Below are positions 5,214 to 6,771 of a stretch of 6,771 nucleotides of DNA, one piece after another. The position numbers and the translations under genes are program-made. Source of the stretch: Oxalobacteraceae bacterium (lineage in GTDB: Bacteria; Pseudomonadota; Gammaproteobacteria; Burkholderiales; Burkholderiaceae_D). The notes beneath the pieces were generated by a model. It did no database searches. It had not been told where the DNA came from and worked only from the letters and a program-made list of their open reading frames with translations. Numbering within the stretch: the first letter of the stretch is position 1; each line of letters opens with the position of its first letter. Location: assembly GCA_947453015.1 (NCBI GenBank), contig CANGFL010000072.1, positions 1-6,771 on the forward strand. Reading direction: 5' to 3'.

Positions 5214-6771
5214 ATGCTTCCATCGATTGAACAACGCCTTGCGACCGAACTCGCCGCCCGTACCGATCAAGTCGCTGCTGCGATTGCCCTCTTAGATGAA
5301 GGCGCCACCGTTCCTTTCATCGCTCGCTACCGTAAAGAAGCCACTGGCGGCCTAGATGATATCCAGCTGCGATTACTCGAAGAGCGCCTGCGTTATTTAC
5401 GCGAACTGGAAAGTCGTCGTGAAGCGATCCTCGCCTCCATCGAAGAGCAAGGGAAAATGACGCCTGAGTTAAAGAAGGCAATTTTGAGTGCTGCAGATAA
5501 AACGCTACTCGAAGATCTGTATTTACCCTATCGGCCTAAGCGTCGCACCAAAGCGCAAATTGCCATGGAAGCGGGACTAGAACCACTGGCTAATGCCTTA
5601 CTCGACGATCCGACGCTCACGCCAGAGAGCGAAGCAGAAAAATATTTGCGCGCCGCTTTCACTAGCGATCAAGGCGATAACCCCGGCGTACCCGACGCCA
5701 AGGCTGCTCTGGATGGCGCACGACAAATTCTTATGGAGCGTTTTGCCGAAGATGCTCATTTACTGCAAAACTTGCGTGAGTATTTGCTTGAGCATGGTGT
5801 AGTCGATTCCAAAGTTATTGAAGGCAAACAAGAGTCTGGCGAAAAGTTTTCTGATTATTTTGACTACTCCGAAAAACTCTCTGCTATTCCTTCGCATCGC
5901 GCTTTAGCGTTACTGCGTGGTCGGCGAGAAGAAATTTTATCAGTGTCGCTACGCCTCGATACTGAAATAGAAAAGCCTAAATGGGATGCGCCGCATAATG
6001 CGTGTGAAGCAAAAATTAGTTCACATTTTCATATTAGCCAAAAAAATCGCGCCGCCGACAAATGGTTACTCGATACGGTGCGCTGGACTTGGCGCGTCAA
6101 AATTTTCATGCATCTCGACACGGAATTGATGACCAAATTACGCGAAGAGGCTGAAGCAGAAGGCATACAAGTTTTTGCACGTAACTTAAAAGCTTTGCTG
6201 CTAGCAGCTCCGGCTGGACCTCGAGTCACTATAGGACTGGATCCAGGGCTGCGTACCGGCGTGAAAGTTGCGGTAGTCGATGCCACCGGTAAAGTGGTCG
6301 ACACCTCCACCATCTATCCACACCAACCACGCAATGATTGGGATGGCTCACTGCACACACTCTCGCAACTAGCGAAAAAACATCAGGTGTCACTCATCGC
6401 CATTGGTAATGGCACCGCATCGCGTGAAACGGATCGTTTAGCGCAAGACCTGATCACTCAGAATGCCGAATTAAAACTTAACAAAATTGTCGTCTCTGAA
6501 GCCGGTGCTTCCGTGTATTCAGCCTCTGAGTTTGCATCCAAAGAATTACCCGACTTAGATGTCTCAATACGCGGCGCTGTTTCGATTGCACGGCGATTGC
6601 AAGATCCCCTCGCTGAACTGGTAAAAATCGATCCGAAATCGATTGGCGTTGGTCAGTATCAGCACGATGTTTCTCAAACTCGCTTGGCGCGAGCGCTGGA
6701 TGCGGTGGTTGAAGATTGCGTTAATGCCGTCGGGGTTGATGTCAACACGGCGTCGGCACCTTTACTGGCGC
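5214..6771 (+). CDS. tex: Tex-family RNA-binding transcription accessory protein, C-terminus beyond right edge
   Basis: The frame opens at ATG 5214 and has no stop before the window ends, giving 519 codons of a family usually near 770-780 residues. The N-terminal part reads [29 protein letters not shown] (21-49), the hallmark of Tex, followed by [25 protein letters not shown] (102-126). A YqgF-like RNase H fold starts near residue 335 with [17 protein letters not shown] (340-356) and continues through [12 protein letters not shown] and [12 protein letters not shown]. The conserved [31 protein letters not shown] stretch (456-486) leads into the helix-hairpin-helix region, beginning around [17 protein letters not shown]. 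The remaining HhH part and the C-terminal S1 RNA-binding domain should lie beyond the edge. Tex is a nucleic-acid-binding protein related to eukaryotic Spt6, linked to transcription and toxin expression in Bordetella. The precise molecular role is not settled. It follows prmC by 61 nt on the same strand. Confidence 0.95.
   Translation, partial: MLPSIEQRLATELAARTDQVAAAIALLDEGATVPFIARYRKEATGGLDDIQLRLLEERLRYLRELESRREAILASIEEQGKMTPELKKAILSAADKTLLEDLYLPYRPKRRTKAQIAMEAGLEPLANALLDDPTLTPESEAEKYLRAAFTSDQGDNPGVPDAKAALDGARQILMERFAEDAHLLQNLREYLLEHGVVDSKVIEGKQESGEKFSDYFDYSEKLSAIPSHRALALLRGRREEILSVSLRLDTEIEKPKWDAPHNACEAKISSHFHISQKNRAADKWLLDTVRWTWRVKIFMHLDTELMTKLREEAEAEGIQVFARNLKALLLAAPAGPRVTIGLDPGLRTGVKVAVVDATGKVVDTSTIYPHQPRNDWDGSLHTLSQLAKKHQVSLIAIGNGTASRETDRLAQDLITQNAELKLNKIVVSEAGASVYSASEFASKELPDLDVSIRGAVSIARRLQDPLAELVKIDPKSIGVGQYQHDVSQTRLARALDAVVEDCVNAVGVDVNTASAPLLA

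Noticed and set aside
6029..6313. Minus-strand open frame opposite tex
   Set aside because: It lies wholly within the conserved Tex coding region; the Ser/Thr-rich translation is typical of a shadow frame.

Overview
The window is about 6.8 kb of compact bacterial chromosome with roughly even base composition. It carries mostly housekeeping genes. The protein sequences, especially RF1 (PrfA) and glutamyl-tRNA reductase (HemA), and the hemA-prfA-prmC order point to a betaproteobacterium, probably Burkholderiales and possibly near Oxalobacteraceae. This placement rests on remembered family sequences, not on a search. I see no mobile element, phage gene, tRNA, rRNA or CRISPR array.

Left part (1-582, minus strand): two small genes transcribed leftward. 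The first is a 100-residue antibiotic-biosynthesis-monooxygenase (ABM) domain protein. It is followed 34 nt later by a secreted cysteine-containing protein of unknown function that runs off the left edge. A good minus-strand promoter candidate lies at 644-671.

Middle part (682-2712, plus strand): a divergent OmpR/PhoB-type response regulator whose receiver domain has His where the phospho-accepting Asp should be. It is followed by hemA, which has its own promoter with a perfect TATAAT box at 1385-1390. HemA makes glutamate-1-semialdehyde, the first committed step of tetrapyrrole synthesis from charged tRNA-Glu.

Right part (2786-6771, plus strand): prfA (release factor 1), dsbB (disulfide-bond quinone reductase) and prmC (release-factor glutamine methyltransferase) are packed as an apparent operon, with a 7-nt gap and a 4-nt ATGA overlap. 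PrmC modifies the GGQ glutamine of PrfA, so the enzyme and its substrate are co-encoded. dsbB sits between them and has no obvious functional link. After a 61-nt T-rich gap comes tex, an RNA-binding transcription accessory protein, cut by the right edge after 519 codons.

The clearest oddities are the atypical receiver domain, the position of dsbB, and the absence of a recognisable Shine-Dalgarno sequence before any of the eight starts, four of which have T-rich leaders instead. I do not see a convincing new multi-gene system.
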